NCBI GenBank assembly: GCA_016840305.1
Contig: JAEOSP010000758.1
Location: 1-7,616, forward strand
Length of the DNA: 7,616 bases
Source of the DNA: Candidatus Hodarchaeota archaeon
GTDB taxonomy: Archaea; Asgardarchaeota; Heimdallarchaeia; Hodarchaeales; Hodarchaeaceae
Reading direction: 5' to 3'
Each line of letters begins with the position of its first letter. Positions within the stretch are counted from its first letter, which is position 1. Below the pieces are notes generated by a model that was given only the letters and a program-made list of their open reading frames with translations, ran no database searches and had not been told where the DNA came from. The position numbers were made by a program, and so were the translations under genes. Below, in pieces: positions 7,352-7,616 of the stretch.

Positions 7352-7380
7352 TTGCGCTTGCTAAGCTATGGCGCTATCTT
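7352..7380 (+). promoter_or_regulatory. Possible promoter of the plus-strand membrane gene
   Basis: TTGCGC (7352-7357) and TATCTT (7375-7380) are 17 bases apart and would start transcription about 31 bases before the ATG at 7419. Both boxes are modest matches. A second option is TTGTAA (7315-7320) with TATAAA (7340-7345), which has a better -10 box but a 19-base spacer. One of these probably drives the divergent gene; I cannot choose between them from sequence alone. Confidence 0.3.
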
Positions 7381-7418
7381 AGAAGGTTGAAGAATTTATA
7401 TTTTTGAAAGGGTAAATT

Positions 7419-7616
7419 ATGAGTTTAGGAATCAGAAAAATTATTGTGATCTCGTTGATCGGGCTAATCCTTCTTGCTGGCAATATCCTGTTAGTAGCAA
7501 ATTGGTTGGCTGAAAAAGGTGTTGCTGAAAAAGCCAATTGGGTCAGAGAGCATTTTTTGACCGGTACGGCTATCACCATAATTCTTGTCTTATTGATATT
7601 ACTGGTGAGTCCCAGA
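7419..7616 (+). CDS. Membrane protein of unknown function, N-terminal part (3' end outside window)
   Basis: ATG at 7419 follows AAAGGG with a 6-base spacer and opens a frame that continues for 66 codons to the right edge. Two hydrophobic segments are visible: residues about 8-28 (IIVISLIGLILLAGNILLVA and neighbours) and about 49-64 (GTAITIILVLLILLV), joined by a charged stretch of about 20 residues. Arg6 and Lys7 before the first segment suggest that the N terminus is cytoplasmic, the loop is outside, and the chain returns to the cytoplasm after the second segment. There is no lipobox or clear cleavage site. I do not recognise the family. It is transcribed away from the minus-strand operon and probably belongs to the neighbouring locus, although a divergent partner cannot be excluded. 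Confidence 0.75.
   Translation, partial: MSLGIRKIIVISLIGLILLAGNILLVANWLAEKGVAEKANWVREHFLTGTAITIILVLLILLVSPR

Larger units (their letters stand above)
7168..7418. other. Divergent intergenic region
   Basis: This 251-base AT-rich region lies between the start codons of the HTH gene and the membrane gene. It holds the minus-strand promoter, the weaker plus-strand promoter candidates and the two ribosome sites. I see no tRNA, CRISPR repeat, att-like duplication or strong hairpin in it. Confidence 0.6.

Noticed and set aside
7379..7579. Minus-strand open frame of 66 codons
   Set aside because: It is antisense to the membrane protein gene, which has a good ribosome site and two coherent hydrophobic segments. 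The antisense product shows no motif.
1..7616. CRISPR arrays, tRNA genes, insertion sequences or att duplications
   Set aside because: I looked for repeated units, cloverleaf-like segments and terminal repeats and found none. No transposase or integrase is encoded in the window.

Overview
The window reads as part of an AT-rich (judged by eye, not counted) chromosome of a Gram-negative-type bacterium. Start sites carry ordinary Shine-Dalgarno sequences and one promoter is close to the sigma-70 consensus. The PolB-like exonuclease at the left edge and the short Cys-X2-Cys zinc ribbon on the helicase are seen in delta-proteobacteria (Desulfobacterota) and relatives, but this placement is a guess from memory.

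Layout: four genes and one very small ORF lie head to tail on the minus strand, so transcription runs from right to left. In order of transcription they are: a 64-residue winged-helix/excisionase-type DNA-binding protein (6973-7167); a 15-codon leader ORF with its own good ribosome site (6901-6948), whose end overlaps the next start; a 1572-residue protein joining a zinc ribbon, a superfamily 1 helicase, a Vsr/DUF559-type PD-(D/E)XK nuclease and two more zinc-binding modules (2190-6908); an ankyrin-repeat protein with an unrecognised C-terminal half (465-2111); and, after 69 bases, the first 131 residues of a PolB-like 3'-5' exonuclease that runs off the left edge (1-395). A strong predicted promoter (7220-7248) drives the minus-strand genes. 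On the right, a 251-base divergent intergenic region separates this group from the start of a plus-strand membrane protein that runs off the right edge.

Interpretation: the small HTH protein, the giant helicase-nuclease and the ankyrin protein look like one compact operon. The helicase-nuclease shares its motif set with the DUF4011/MTES_1575-like helicases fused to Vsr-type nucleases, which recur in antiphage defence loci. The likeliest reading is a nucleic-acid-targeting defence module: the HTH protein controls expression, the helicase-nuclease is the effector, and the ankyrin protein is a partner that senses or regulates. Whether the exonuclease belongs to it is open. The defence role is inferred from domains and context; nothing in the sequence proves it.
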